Positions 35,628-46,268 of a stretch of 64,000 nucleotides of DNA are shown here, piece by piece. The stretch lies in NCBI GenBank assembly GCA_951213105.1, contig OX578147.1:128112322-128176321 (forward strand), in the 5' to 3' direction. Each line of letters opens with the position of its first letter. Within the stretch, counting starts at the first letter, position 1. Source of the stretch: Amaurobius ferox. Taxonomy: Eukaryota > Arthropoda > Arachnida > Araneae > Amaurobiidae. A program made the position numbers and the translations under genes. Below the pieces are notes generated by a model. The model saw nothing but the letters and a program-made list of their open reading frames with translations, was not told the origin of the DNA and searched no databases.

Positions 35628-36704
35628 TTAATGACCGCTGTAGTCGCCAAGATTTTGAATGCAAGCATGCAAACGTGCATGCATTGTGTCGTACAGGTGC
35701 CGTATGTCATTTTGTGGGATGGAGTTCCATGTCTGTTGCACTTGGTCAGTCAAGTCAGCAACGGTTAATGCTGGTTGTGGATGGTGTTGGATTTGTCTTC
35801 CAATAATGTCCCATAGGTGCTCGATGGGAGAAAGATCTGGTGATCTCTCAAACCAAGGCAACATCGACACACTGTACAGCACCCGGCCGACTAATCGGTT
35901 GCTCATGTCCTTGCTGACGAGCCGGTCGGTCTGGGTCTTCAACACTGTACAGCACGTTGGGTGACAGTAGCGGTATGAGGACGAGCGTTATCCTGTTAGG
36001 AAACAACCTCTTGAATACTGCTCATGAATGGCAGCACAACCGGTTCAATCACCATTCTGATGTACAAATTTGCTGTCAAGGTGATAACGACGATGTGCTC
36101 CTGCTGTCATAGGAAATGGCTCCCCAGACCATAACTTCTGGTGCAGTCTACGCCGCAGACAGCTTGATTCCAAGCTCTCACCTGGCCTCCTTCTTACCAA
36201 CATACGACCATCACTCGAACCAAGACAGAAACGGCTCTCATCTGCGAATACAACAGATCTCCACTCTGCCCTCCAATGAGCTCTAGCTTGATACCACTGA
36301 CGTTGCAGATGGCAGTGATTCAGAGTCAGTGGTGTGAACGCCACAGGCCGTCTGGCTCGGAGCTGTCCCTCAAGTAATCGATTTCTTACAGTTCGCTGTG
36401 TCACTCTGGGGCCAACAGAAGTTCTAATTGCTGCTGCAGATGCAGTATGATCCGCCACAGCCGTGCAGCGAATACGGCGGTCTACCCTCTCAGTAGTGGC
36501 CCGTGTGCGGCCGGACTCAGGTCTTCTTGAGGCAGTGCCTTCACGTGATCACTGCTGCCAACAATCATGCACAGTGGATACATCCCTGCCAAGTCTTTCT
36601 GCAATATCGAGGAAATAAAATCCATCTTCTCGTAGCCCTATTATACGGCCTCGTTCAAACTCACTAAGCTGCTGATACTGCCTTCTTCGTCTCCTTAAAG
36701 GCAT
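35628..36704 (-). pseudogene. Tc1/mariner-family transposase pseudogene
   Basis: The ATG at 36704 begins a helix-turn-helix region (YQQLSEFERGRIIGLREDG, then RLGRDVSTVHDCW). A nonsense codon follows in the CWQQ-SREG phrase. The catalytic core begins with VVFADESRF (first Asp). A frameshift lies before the second Asp region (QDNARPHTA, with a stop just upstream). A 59-bp foreign insertion with a 14-bp direct repeat (35869-35955) then shifts the frame again before SPDLSPIEHLWD, which carries the acidic third residue. It ends in HARLHACIQNLGDYSGH. The protein would normally cut and paste the element at TA sites; this copy cannot. Confidence 0.88.
35883..35941 (-). mobile_element. Mini-insertion, copy 1 (59 bp, 14-bp direct repeats)
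   Basis: Flanked by ACACTGTACAGCAC at 35869-35882 and 35942-35955. Read on the minus strand it starts TGAAGACCCAGACCGACCGG and ends AGTCGGCCGG. It matches two other insertions at 42659 and 46877 at both ends. It interrupts a Tc1-like transposase. Confidence 0.8.
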
Positions 36705-36930
36705 TCTTGACTCAAACATAGCTCACAACGTCCAATTCGGAAGATAAATAACGCTCACGAAGTTTACATCGCGTATTTAAAGCAACCGTGATTTGCATAA
36801 CCATATTGGAGCTATTAGCGCCACTCTTATTCGTCTAGCGCGAAATTTGAATAGGCGCCATCTTTCATGTGCAAAAACGCTCCTCCCAAATTTCGTTTAC
36901 CTAGCACAACTCCCTGAAAGAAACACTGGT

Positions 36931-37174
36931 CACGATTATCATAAGCTTGTCCATGTCGCACGTAGTAAGCACGTAAACATTTCGAAAAAATGTTTGTTCA
37001 CACCAAATTGCTTGCTATGAACATGATATGAACAATTTAAAAAAGTGTATTGGTGGAGATGTTCACTTGCCTTGCCTTTCCTCGCATTTTGGTGTCCATA
37101 TGGACAGAAATTCAATTTTGAAAAGTTGAGTTTGTACTGAACACACTAAGTTGCATGAAATGTAGCTTTATTTT
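36931..37174. other. Unassigned stretch beside the Tc1 element
   Basis: No gene or shared repeat recognised. Confidence 0.4.
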
Positions 37175-37312
37175 TACTTCCCCTATACATATATAGTATA
37201 ATGTATAAGGAAGGTATTGTGACGGGATCGAAAATTCGAAGTTGAGTTTTCGATGGTGGATCACGTTTCTGGCATATCTGAACTCGAATCGAGCGTTTTT
37301 GAGGTGATATCT
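37175..37312 (-). repeat. Family B-like hairpin end fragment
   Basis: TACTTCCCCTATACATATAT...GGAAGGTATTGTGACGGG, CGAAAATTCGAAGTTGAGTT and GTGATATCT: only the hairpin-side 140 bp of the repeat. Confidence 0.75.
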
Positions 37313-37432
37313 AAAAAAAAAAAATAATAATAAATGGAGTTTAAACTTTCGTGGGAATGGCAGGATATTTTAGGAATCCAATATGCAACTATGCAAAAAT
37401 AATAAATTCTTTAGTTGAACTTTGAAAAAAAA

Positions 37433-38179
37433 ATTGATGTGGGCAGCATATGACTTTCCCTACAGACTCAAATCCATTGTCTCTTTATTTCTTTAATATT
37501 TCATTAAATTGAGTTTAATTGCACAAATTAACGCGCATAATTATTTGAAAAGACACTGAATTTGCACTTTTATATCAATTTTCGTTTTCATTTGGTAGCT
37601 GGACGTATTCTGAAAACCAGCGTAGCAAAAATGCGAAAAAGTTAAAATATCTAGAGAACGACTAGAGTAATGGGGTCGGTCTTATTCTTTTCATCGTCTA
37701 CAATTACGTATTTTGAGCATAGGTAGCATAGGCGTATTTTTTCCGAATCGTACCAAAATGTGATCAGCACCAGAATAACCCTCAATTACCTTATCGACCA
37801 AATATGAAATTTGGTCAGCTAATTTTTTAGCTAGCGTGGATGCATACGATTTATGCGGGCATTTTGCAAAAAAGGCAGGTTCTTTTATTCCGAAACGTAA
37901 CAAAACATAATTAGCACCAGGATAACCTTCAAATTTATTTATAAAATTTTATGAGATTTGGTGCATTAGTTTTTGAGTTAAAGTGGATATATACATTTCA
38001 CAGACAGACCCACAGACACATAGACAGAGAGACAGACAGACACACAGAAGTCACGCTAAAATAGTTTTTTCGTATTCTAGATGTCACAAAACATGTAGAT
38101 CCGTCTGAAACTCAAATTGCGATTTTTGGTATGATTCCAATATTTTCCATATACATTACCATGTATTGCAGGGAAAGTA
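37433..38179 (+). repeat. Dispersed repeat family C, full copy
   Basis: Starts ATTGATGTGGGCAGCATATG. Carries the repeated GATCAGCACCAGAATAACC unit, then GACAGACAGACACACAG, and ends in the hairpin TTCCATATACATTACC / ATGTATTGCAGGGAAAGTA. Confidence 0.88.
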
Positions 38180-38411
38180 AAAAGATCAAATTCCCGTATT
38201 TGTTTTGATATAATATCAAAATGTGTGACTATGCAGTGAAAACTACTAGTTGGACACATGAGATTTTTACTTTCCCTGTGAGACACTGTGAGACGAGCAT
38301 TCAAGTTGGCGGTCGCTCTTTTGAGCCATTATTGTAATTATTGTTTATGAAATGTCATTTTATAACTTCTAAGTCATTCCTGAGCTTTCGCCTCACCTCA
38401 TCGGTTTCACC

Positions 38412-38460
38412 ATTACGGATGGGCGTCAGTAAATCTTCTGCTCTATCCGCGCTTTGTTAA
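38412..38460. repeat. Partial duplicate of the fold-back end
   Basis: GGGCGTCAGTAAATCTTCTG...CCGCGCTTTGTTAA precedes and resembles the first 45 bp of the fold-back element beginning at 38461. Confidence 0.7.
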
Positions 38461-39235
38461 GGGTGAGCGTCAGTAAATTTTCTGCCCTATCCGCGCTTTG
38501 TTAACTTTCGCGGCATACATATTTCGCCGAAATTCTGCTCAAACAGTTGCGAAATATTTTCTGAAAGATAAAATGCAATGCTTAAATTATATTAAAACTA
38601 AATTTAATGCCCCCAAAAACATAGAATATATTTTTTATTTTAATCCAAAATATTTCTGGTGCTGCCATCTGTTGTTGTAATTTAATTCATACCGGTTATT
38701 TTTATTTTTTAATGAACATTTTTAAATATCTATTCCTTCTAATACAGTGTTAAATACAACAACAGATCATATATAATAATGCCACAATCACGGAAAGGTA
38801 ATTTATCATTCTATAAATTTGATAAGGGATCTGAATGTACATCACTGAGGACTGCAGTTTTGTCTTCAAGTTCCTTTGTCTTCAAGTCCAAGTTCAATTA
38901 CGTTTCCGTGATTATGGCATTATATATGATCTGCTGTTGTATTTAATAGCGTATTAGAAGGAATAGACATTTAAAAATGTTCATTAAAAAATAAAAATAG
39001 TAGGTATGAATTAAATTACGACAACAGATGGCAGCACCAAAAATATTTTAAATTAAAATAAAACATATATTCTATGTTTTATTGGGCATTAAATTTAGTT
39101 TTAATATAATCTAAGCATAGCATTTTATCTATAAGAAATTACTTCGCAACAGTTTGAGCAGAATTTCGGCGAAATATGTGTGCCGCGAAAGTTAACAAAG
39201 CGCGGATAGGGCAGAAAATTTACTGACGCTCACCC
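38461..39235. mobile_element. Fold-back element 1
   Basis: A 775-bp near-palindrome. The left arm (38461-38796) starts GGGTGAGCGTCAGTAAATTT; the right arm (about 38903-39235) is its reverse complement, ending ACTGACGCTCACCC. Arms are over 330 bp. The loop of about 106 bp (38797-38902) includes CTGAGGACTGCAG. No ORF; this is the form of a Foldback-type or long-TIR non-autonomous element. Confidence 0.88.
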
Positions 39236-39965
39236 TTAACTTTCGCAGATCATGTTTTTCGCTGAAATTCTGCTCAAACAGTTGCGAAATATTTTCTGAA
39301 AGATAAAATGCAATGCTTAGATTATATTAAAACTAAATTTAATACTCAATGAAATATAGAATATATTTTTTATTTTAATTCAAAATATTTTTGGTGCTGC
39401 CATCTGTTGTCGTAATTTAATTCATACCGACTATTTTTATTTTTTAATGAACATTTTTAAATGTCTATTCCTTCTAACACGCTATTAAATACAACAGCAC
39501 ATCATATATAATAATGCCACAATCACGGAAACGCAATTGAACTTGGACTTGAAGACAAAGGAACTTGAAGACAAAGCTGCAGTCCTCAGTGATGTACATT
39601 CAGATCCCCTTATCAAATTTATAGAATGAGAATTTACTTTTCCGTGATTGTGGCATTATTGTATATGATCTGTTGTACTTAATATTGTATTAGAAGGAAT
39701 AGATATTTAAAAATGTTCATTAAAAAATGAAAATAGTCGGTATGAATTAAATTATGACAACAGATGGCAGAACCAAAATATTTTGTATTAAAATAAAAAA
39801 TATATTCTTTATTTTATTGAGTATTAAATTTAGTTTTAATATAATCTAAGCATTGCATTTTATCTTTCAGAAAATATTTCGCAACTGTTTGAGTAGAATT
39901 TCGGCGAAAAATGTGTGCCGCGAAAGATAACAAAGCGTGGATAGGGCAAAAGATTTACGCGCCCA
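39236..39965. mobile_element. Fold-back element 2, loop in the other orientation
   Basis: Directly adjoining copy of the same element: arms 39236-39531 and about 39639-39965. Its loop reads CTGCAGTCCTCAGTGATGTA, the reverse complement of the loop of element 1, while the arms are the same. Outer ends are somewhat more diverged. Confidence 0.85.
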
Positions 39966-40076
39966 CTTTACGTTTCATTTCCTACCCGGTAAACTATGAC
40001 GAAAAATGCTTGGTTTGGTGTATACTACCACCACGTAAAGTTTGGGCCACCTTTTTTGAATCACCCTGTATAGAAA

Positions 40077-41147
40077 TTTTGATGTAGAGATCGTATGACT
40101 TTCCCAATTGCAATGGACTTACTTCTTTCATAGTGATAGAATGACGTATACGATCCACGGCACAATACTTTTAACGTTGCATCTCACATCGGTCACTTTT
40201 CCGGATAACAGCATGGAAAACTATTTCGATGTATCCAGTAAAATTATATTTCACGCGACTCTAAATTGGCAACTTTCAATATTGATAGCATCCGCGATAC
40301 ACAATAGCGTCCATATATTAAAATCCATATATTTAATTCATGCATTTGGCGTCTTTATTGCAATTTTAACGATATTTTTGTCAATCTGGAGCGAAATATT
40401 GCCATGTTGGCGATATTTCGCTGAAGAAGTCACCGAGTTTGCCAAATGTATCGCCTAGATAAATGGAGATAAGTCGTTTTTTATATATAAAGGACTGTTG
40501 TCGAATTGTATGGCGTCAAAATACAAAACTTTTACCCAAAGTTTTATTTTTTGTGAATGGAACAAACTAGATCCACGAGTGTGATGTTAACAAATTTATC
40601 GCATAATATTATGTATGAAAAGTGAACATATTTCACAATAGTTAATACTTTTCTAAATTTATTGTTGGTTTTTGATAAATTTATTTGAGAAAATGCAATC
40701 TCTCGAGAACGGTTCATGCCATCTGTCTATAATTTCAATTGTTTTTTAATAAAAAATTACATAAGAAATGATTATTTACGTAATATTATTGAAGTTCTCA
40801 TTTGTTTTGATGATTTAAAAAAGACTTTTGATTACGCTTAAAATCAATAGGCTTCCTGATTTACTGATTGCAATTTGTGTACCAAATTTTGTTTAAAATG
40901 CTACATTCGTTCGTGAGATATCGTCTTCAAAGACTTTCACACACAAACAAACAAACACACACACACACACACACAAACAAACACACGCATATATACAGAC
41001 ATCACCTCAAAAATGATCGATTCATGTTTCAGGATGCTTGAAACGTGATTTTCCGTCGAAAAACAGTAGACTTCCAGTATTCATGAATTGCAGTTTTTGT
41101 ACCAAATTTCGTTCTAATCGCTCCATTCGTTCGTGGGACACCGTCTC

Positions 41148-41181
<34 letters not shown>

Positions 41182-41320
41182 CACACACATCACCTCAAAA
41201 ATGTTTGATTCGTGTTCAGGAATGTTTAAAATATGCTCTCCCGTCGAAAACTTGAATTCGAATTTTCGAACCCTTCACAATAATTTCCCTATATATTATA
41301 CTACGTATACAGGGAAAGTA
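40077..41320 (+). repeat. Dispersed family B-like element with duplicated hairpin-side end
   Basis: Starts TTTGATGTAGAGATCGTATG, passes through family-B-like AACAAACTAGATCCACGAG and AAAGTGAACATATTTC, and ends TATACTACGTATACAGGGAAAGTA. The hairpin-side part occurs twice in tandem (about 40855-41058 and 41059-41300), each with a CA-rich tract and ACATCACCTCAAAAATG. The ORF at 40108-40458 lies within it and is not called. Confidence 0.75.
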
Positions 41321-41634
41321 AAAGAATTATAAGTGCTAAATTCTTATATGATTTCATTTATGTCTTGCAATAATTTCTTCCTGTAGCTCTCATCATAATT
41401 AACGTTGGGAACCTAATATGTTTTTGAGTTCTTTACCGCTTACTTTCACATAGAAAACATCAAAAATCTATTCAGTGAATTTTCATTTAAGATCTTCCTC
41501 AGTAAATTAGGTATCAGTTTTTCCTAAACAAGTTTGTTTACATTTTTCAGTATTATTTAGAGGGAAACTATGTTTTTTGCATTGAGTTTGTGACTATTGC
41601 AGGGACTACTTCGAAGATAAAAGCTTGCAATGTC
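41321..41634. other. Unassigned stretch
   Basis: No gene seen. The ten bases before the tRNA-like sequence (GCTTGCAATG) are shared with the copy at 33621. Confidence 0.5.
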
Positions 41635-41706
41635 GTTCCAGTAGCTCAACGGTAGAGCGTCGGCTGGCCAGTTTGGAGATCCAGGGTTCAATTCCCGGTT
41701 GGAGCA
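41635..41706 (+). tRNA. tRNA-like sequence, copy 3 (best preserved; probably tRNA-derived)
   Basis: 72 nt folding into most of a cloverleaf: acceptor GTTCCAG pairs with TTGGAGC across all 7 positions (two G-T pairs), D-arm GCTC/GAGC with AACGGTA loop, T-loop TTCAATT closed by GGG/CCC. It has an A box (TAGCTCAACGG) and a B box (GGTTCAATTCC). The anticodon stem is weak (four of five pairs, mostly G-T) and the loop TGGCCAG lacks U33, so it is probably not a working tRNA. Two decayed relatives and a shared 3' flank (AGCAAGGTTCTTTAC) suggest it is the head of a SINE or part of a duplicated unit. Confidence 0.5.
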
Positions 41707-41719
41707 GCAAGGTTCTTTA

Positions 41720-42061
41720 CACTATGTTTAATCCAGAGATCATCACAATTTTAACACCATAACTAAAGAATTTCTTCCAAAATGTGCACTGTTAAAACGC
41801 GTTTTACCATGTTAGCTAGTATGCTAGACAGTTATTATGTATTTACAGGGATCTATTCCATTAATTCCGTCTAATCATGTATGTATGCATGCATGTGTAT
41901 AATGCAAATTCCAAAGTAAATTTTCGGCCCAGAAACTCGCGTTTTTTAGATGAGCTAAGGATCTAAGTATGATCCCGAACTATTAAAAAATGAAATACAT
42001 TTTTAATTATTAAAAAAAATACTTCTGTAATCCTAAGCGCTTAGAATTTTGTAAACGGTGA
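41720..42061. other. Unassigned stretch
   Basis: Nothing recognisable. Confidence 0.5.
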
Positions 42062-42561
42062 GCGGAATCCAGAGTTGGGCAGTATCGAAAATACATGTAT
42101 TTGAAATACCTTTTCAAAATACATTTGTAATTTGTATTCTGTATTTTAAATTGAAATAACTAAAGTATTTTGGTAATGTATCGAAAATACATTTTCAAAG
42201 TATTTTGTATTTTCAAAATACTCAAAATACATTTCTTCAGATTTCCAACTATCGTGTTGAAACTGCAGATGTAATCATTGAATTCGTTTCTAGGTGTCAA
42301 TTTCAACAAGTCTTTTGCAACCTGGCGCCGATAAAGTTGTTAATTAATGGCATGTTTAGCATTTGTGGTGAGCCCTTCGAAAAATATAATGTGTTATATC
42401 TTTTGTCTATTTTATAGAATATGTTTATATTGGATTTATCTAATGTTGTTGTTTGGTATACATGGTTCTTTTCTGTCTATGTATATAGAACAAAGGCATT
42501 CTGAGCTCTTTTGTGCATTGTACATATATATATTTTCTTAAGTGAATTAAAGAGATTCAAT

Positions 42562-42862
42562 GCAGTTAATTATTGCAAACACACGAGAAATGGTGGAAGA
42601 TTCTGTTCGTGGCGAAAATTTATTAAGGGAATTAATGGGTTATGATGTGCACGGTGTAGAAAACCCAGACCGCCCGACTCACTCTAGGGTTTGAACATGG
42701 CCGGGTTGTGCACGGTGTACGGTATTCGATCGTAAATGTGTTAAAGTGATATCTATTGAGGATAATGGGAAAGTTAAGGCAGAATACTACTTATGCAAAC
42801 CAAAATGTGCAGTTATTAAGGGGACTTTCGAAGACAGAATAAATTTTAAAACGCTTCTAAAG
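42562..42862 (+). pseudogene. Coding-like remnant inside the hAT element
   Basis: An ATG at 42562 opens MQLIIANTREMVEDSVRGEN. After an insertion the other frame reads FDRKCVKVISIEDNGKVK, then AEYYLCKPKCAVIKGTFEDR. The cysteines (C-x2-C before, C-x3-C after) hint at a zinc-binding domain such as those near hAT transposase N termini. A splice-donor-like AAGGTAAG follows at about 42861. The evidence is thin. Confidence 0.35.
42659..42706 (+). mobile_element. Mini-insertion, copy 3 (48 bp, 13-bp direct repeats)
   Basis: Flanked by TGTGCACGGTGTA at 42646-42658 and 42707-42719. Starts GAAAACCCAGACCGCCCGAC and ends ATGGCCGGGT. Same ends as the copies at 35883 and 46877; the middle differs. Confidence 0.8.
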
Positions 42863-44379
42863 GTAAGATTTTAGTTTTATGCAATAGCACTTCGATTTAA
42901 GAAGTATTTTTGCTAGTCACTTGACAGTCGTTTAATCGAGGTTGCGCTATTTTATACAATACGTTTCATTGGGGCAAAAAAAGTGCCAAAATATTGCTTT
43001 TTGGAAGAATGTTTCCTTGAAATACCTATTTCTTGGGATCTGCTAAGGATAGAGCTCAGATAATGACTAATTTACATGCATTATATTTCGGAGGGAGAGC
43101 TTGGGTTCACTAAGGGTTTTCACTTCCGGTTCAAAAATTTTACTTTTACTTGAAACGTATATATCTCAAAATTGACTATAGGTAAAGCTTCGATGATAAC
43201 TGACATGGATTTTGCGCATCAAATTCTGGAGGGGGCAGGGTGGTTCAGTAAGAATTTTCACTTCCTGTTTTTCTTTCCATTCTGATTCCAAAATTTGAAT
43301 TAAAATATATATTTCTTAGAATTTTCCATGGGTAGAGATAATGATTGAAATGGATTCGGCGGCATTAAATTAGGGAGGGGGGTTCAGAGACTCACAGAAG
43401 AGTTTCACTTTTGCTTCTGTTGATGTCACTTCGTATTCTTAAAATTTACATTTTATTGAAACATCAAGTTCTTGAAATTTGCTATAAACATAGTTTTGAT
43501 GATGATTAATAGGGATTCAGCATGAAATTTAGGAGCGATTAGGAGGTTCACTAAGGATTTCAACTTCCGGTTAAAAAAATTATTTTAAAACTTCATTTCT
43601 CAAAATTAGCTGGAGCTGTGGTGATGAATGAAATGAATTTAACATTACATTCAAGAGGAGATTGGAAGTTCACTAAAAATTCCCACTTTTGTTTATGATT
43701 TTGTTTTTTCACTCACGGTTGATAAAATTTCCTTGAAACATCTATTTCTAAGAATTAGCTATACATATAGTTTAGATGATGACTGATTTGGATTCAGCGT
43801 CCAAATTTAGAGGAGTCAGGAGGTTCAATATAGTTTTCCATTTCTAAAATATGTATGCAAAAGAGAATTAAAATGCTGAATGGTTCAGTTAAAAATGAAG
43901 TGTACAAACCATTTGGCACCATATGAAAGTTTATTCATACATTACTTGTTTTTTATTATATCTGTCAGTTATATAAAATGTGTTCTCCCATTGACTGATT
44001 CCTTTATTTTCACTTTATTACAATAGAGATCTATAATTTCAAAGAGTTCAGTCTTTTAAGTTATACCTTTTCAATACATTATAATCTTTTCAAAGTTCCA
44101 ATGTAAATATTTAACAAATATAAGGTTTATTTCCCAATAAAATGTATAAACAACTATCGCATTGAAAATTCATTCCAGCCGAATACACAGAAGTGTTTAA
44201 TTTTTTTAAATGTATTTTGTATTTTGAATGTATTTTAAAAATACATGCATTTTGTATTTGGAATTTTTTTAATTTGAAAACTATTTTGTATTTTGTATTT
44301 CATGCCCTAAAACCTATGTATTTTGTATTTTGTATCGAAAATACATTTTCAATGTATTTTGTCTAACTTTGGCGGAATC

Positions 44380-44696
44380 TGCATTGTTTTTCTGTATCAT
44401 TACTGGGTTCGAAAGAAATTATTCTACCAGAAAAGTTTTAAAATCCTTTTTTTAAGGAGTTTTGTGCTCATTCATTGATCGTCCTAGCTATAATAATCTT
44501 GCTAGCTCCTGCATACGTTTTCATATTGACTGGTGTAGAAGAAAGCATCTTCAATCTGTCAAAATGATTAAATAGTTTGAAAAAAATCTGACTTACATTG
44601 AATGATTTCTCAAGAGTGTAGATCAGCGCCATATTCTTCATCTCCCACAAGCCAAATTTATCTCAATCTGTTTATTTAAAGAAAAACATTTTTTAC
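44380..44696. other. Unassigned stretch
   Basis: Nothing recognisable apart from AT-rich non-coding DNA. Confidence 0.5.
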
Positions 44697-44930
44697 GTGG
44701 CCATTCCATTGGTTAAAGCGTTTGGAATCACACACGGTAGATCCGGATTCGATCCCCGCCGTCTAAAACTATCTCTGTGTCTACAATGAGTATAGGCACG
44801 TTAAATCTGAAGGGCCGAAGTCCATCCGAGAGGTGATGGGTTAGGGAGAAAATGATACGTTTCTTGTGGCTGCCACCCCCACTGGATACCTATCTAAATT
44901 GAATGGTACGATCCAGTATTTTTATACTTT
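44697..44930 (+). mobile_element. tRNA-headed SINE candidate
   Basis: The head GTGGCCATTCCATTGGTTAA...GGAATCACACACGGT with B box GGATTCGATCCCC has the layout of a tRNA-derived promoter. A unique body of about 160 bp follows (GGGCCGAAGTCCATCCGAG, GGCTGCCACCCCCACTGGAT). The right end and target duplication are not clear. Confidence 0.55.
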
Positions 44931-45290
44931 TTTGCCCACTTCTTTTGTGAAATCATACAAATTTTGGTAAAAAGCGTAAGTGCTCCAGAAGGAGAACTTG
45001 AAAACCAATGTGAACCCCCAACCTCCTCCAGAATTCGATACTGGATCCACAGCAATTATCATCTAATTTATATATATAGCCAATCTAGAAATAGACGTTT
45101 CAAGTAAAATGACAAATTTTGAACCAAAACTGGGAAAGAGCCGGAAGAAAATGTCCTTAGTAAACCCCTACTTCCTTTAGAATTCAATACTGAATCATTA
45201 TAAATCATTATCTAAGCTTTAACAAATACCGAGAAATAAATATTTCAAATTTTTTTTTTATTAAAACCAATAGAGGGCAAAATTTTGATC
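44931..45290 (-). repeat. Inverted diverged copy of the hAT-internal block
   Basis: Reverse-complement resemblance to the blocks at 43010-43870: AATTCGATACTGGATCC, AAATAGACGTTTCAAGTAAA and AAAACTGGGAAAGAGCCGG. Two blocks are visible. Confidence 0.6.
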
Positions 45291-45333
45291 CTAATTAAAG
45301 TGAGGAAAATAAATAAAAAATAGGTTAAATCTT

Positions 45334-45758
45334 TAAAATAGACATATATAGTCCCTAATTTTAAAATAGGCATTTATAGGCACTAACCCTCAAAATAGGC
45401 ATTTATAGCACTAACCGTCAAAATAGGCATTTATAGGCACTAATCCTCAAAATAGGCATTTATAGGCTCTAATCCTCAAAACAGGCATTTATAGCACTAA
45501 CCGTCAAAATAGGCATTTATAGGCACTAATCCTCAAAATAGGCATTTATAGGCTCTAACTCTCAAAATAGGAATTTGTAGTACTAACCGTCAAACTAGGC
45601 ATTTATAGGCACTAATCCTCGAAATAGGTATTTATAGGCTCTAACCCTTAAAATAGGCATTTATAGCACTAACTGTCAAAATAGGCATTTATAGGCTTTA
45701 ACCCTTAAAATAGGCATTTATAGTCACTAACCCTCAAAATAGACATTTATAGGCACTA
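45334..45758. repeat. 29-bp minisatellite
   Basis: About 15 copies of AAAATAGGCATTTATAGGCA followed by CTAATCCTC. Some units lack 2 bp. The two variants (GGCACTAATCCTC and GCACTAACCGTC) alternate in part, so a double-unit period is visible. Confidence 0.92.
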
Positions 45759-46268
45759 TAAGATTTGGATAGTGAACTCCTCAGAGCCAGAAATGAAATA
45801 TTCTACGATTCTTCAATCAGAAGAAAAATAGGCAAATAGGCAAATAGCCAACCTCTAATTATTAGTTATGACTGTCAAGAATGTCATTGCTAAAAAGTGA
45901 CAGTTGAAATAAGTTACCACTAGTTGCGGATACTATAGAAAATATATTTAAAGTGCGAGTCTCCATTCGACTTTCTCATACATTCATATTACACTCATGT
46001 TCAAAAGTTAAGCCTAATTCGTGAAATGCGAAACATTCGGAGTTAACATGGTTCACAATCAGTTGTGGAGAATCGTGGGACGAAGGTAAATCATTGTGCA
46101 TATGCAAAACAGTTCAGTCGACGTCGACATGCGCACAGCATCGGCGCACGTCGGAACGAACTGCCTCGAGCAGCATGGCCAGTTGAGGCAGAAGTTCGCA
46201 ATTGCTGTGATACGGAGCGTTGTTAACAATCAAAAGTACGAAAGCTGTCACAAAGATGCCAACTGGAC

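Larger units (their letters stand above)
35462..36930 (-). mobile_element. Tc1-like DNA transposon, dead
   Basis: Carries the broken transposase at 35628-36704. The left end is probably the TA followed by CACTGGAGGAAAATAAAAT at 35462. The right boundary is a guess: CAGTGTTTCTTTCAGGG in reverse complement near 36910-36926. The two do not form a convincing inverted pair by eye. Confidence 0.65.
42062..44379. mobile_element. hAT-like DNA transposon with 8-bp target duplication
   Basis: The 8-bp duplication GCGGAATC lies at 42062-42069 and 44372-44379. The element between (42070-44371, 2,302 bp) starts CAGAGTTGGGCAGTATCGAA and ends, in reverse complement, CAAAGTTAGACAAAATAC. These are imperfect inverted ends of hAT type. 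About 170 bp inside each end is rich in AAAATACATTT-type repeats. No transposase is intact. 43010-43870 holds about five diverged copies of a block of roughly 150 bp (ending TTCACTTCCGGTT and similar). Confidence 0.85.

Noticed and set aside
35462..36930. Terminal inverted repeats of Tc1 element 1
   Set aside because: CACTGG at the left and CAGTG at the right (in reverse complement) are not convincingly paired over more than a few bases, so ends were left approximate.
40108..40458. 116-codon ATG frame
   Set aside because: Lies inside a dispersed repeat; homologous stretches in other copies are not open.
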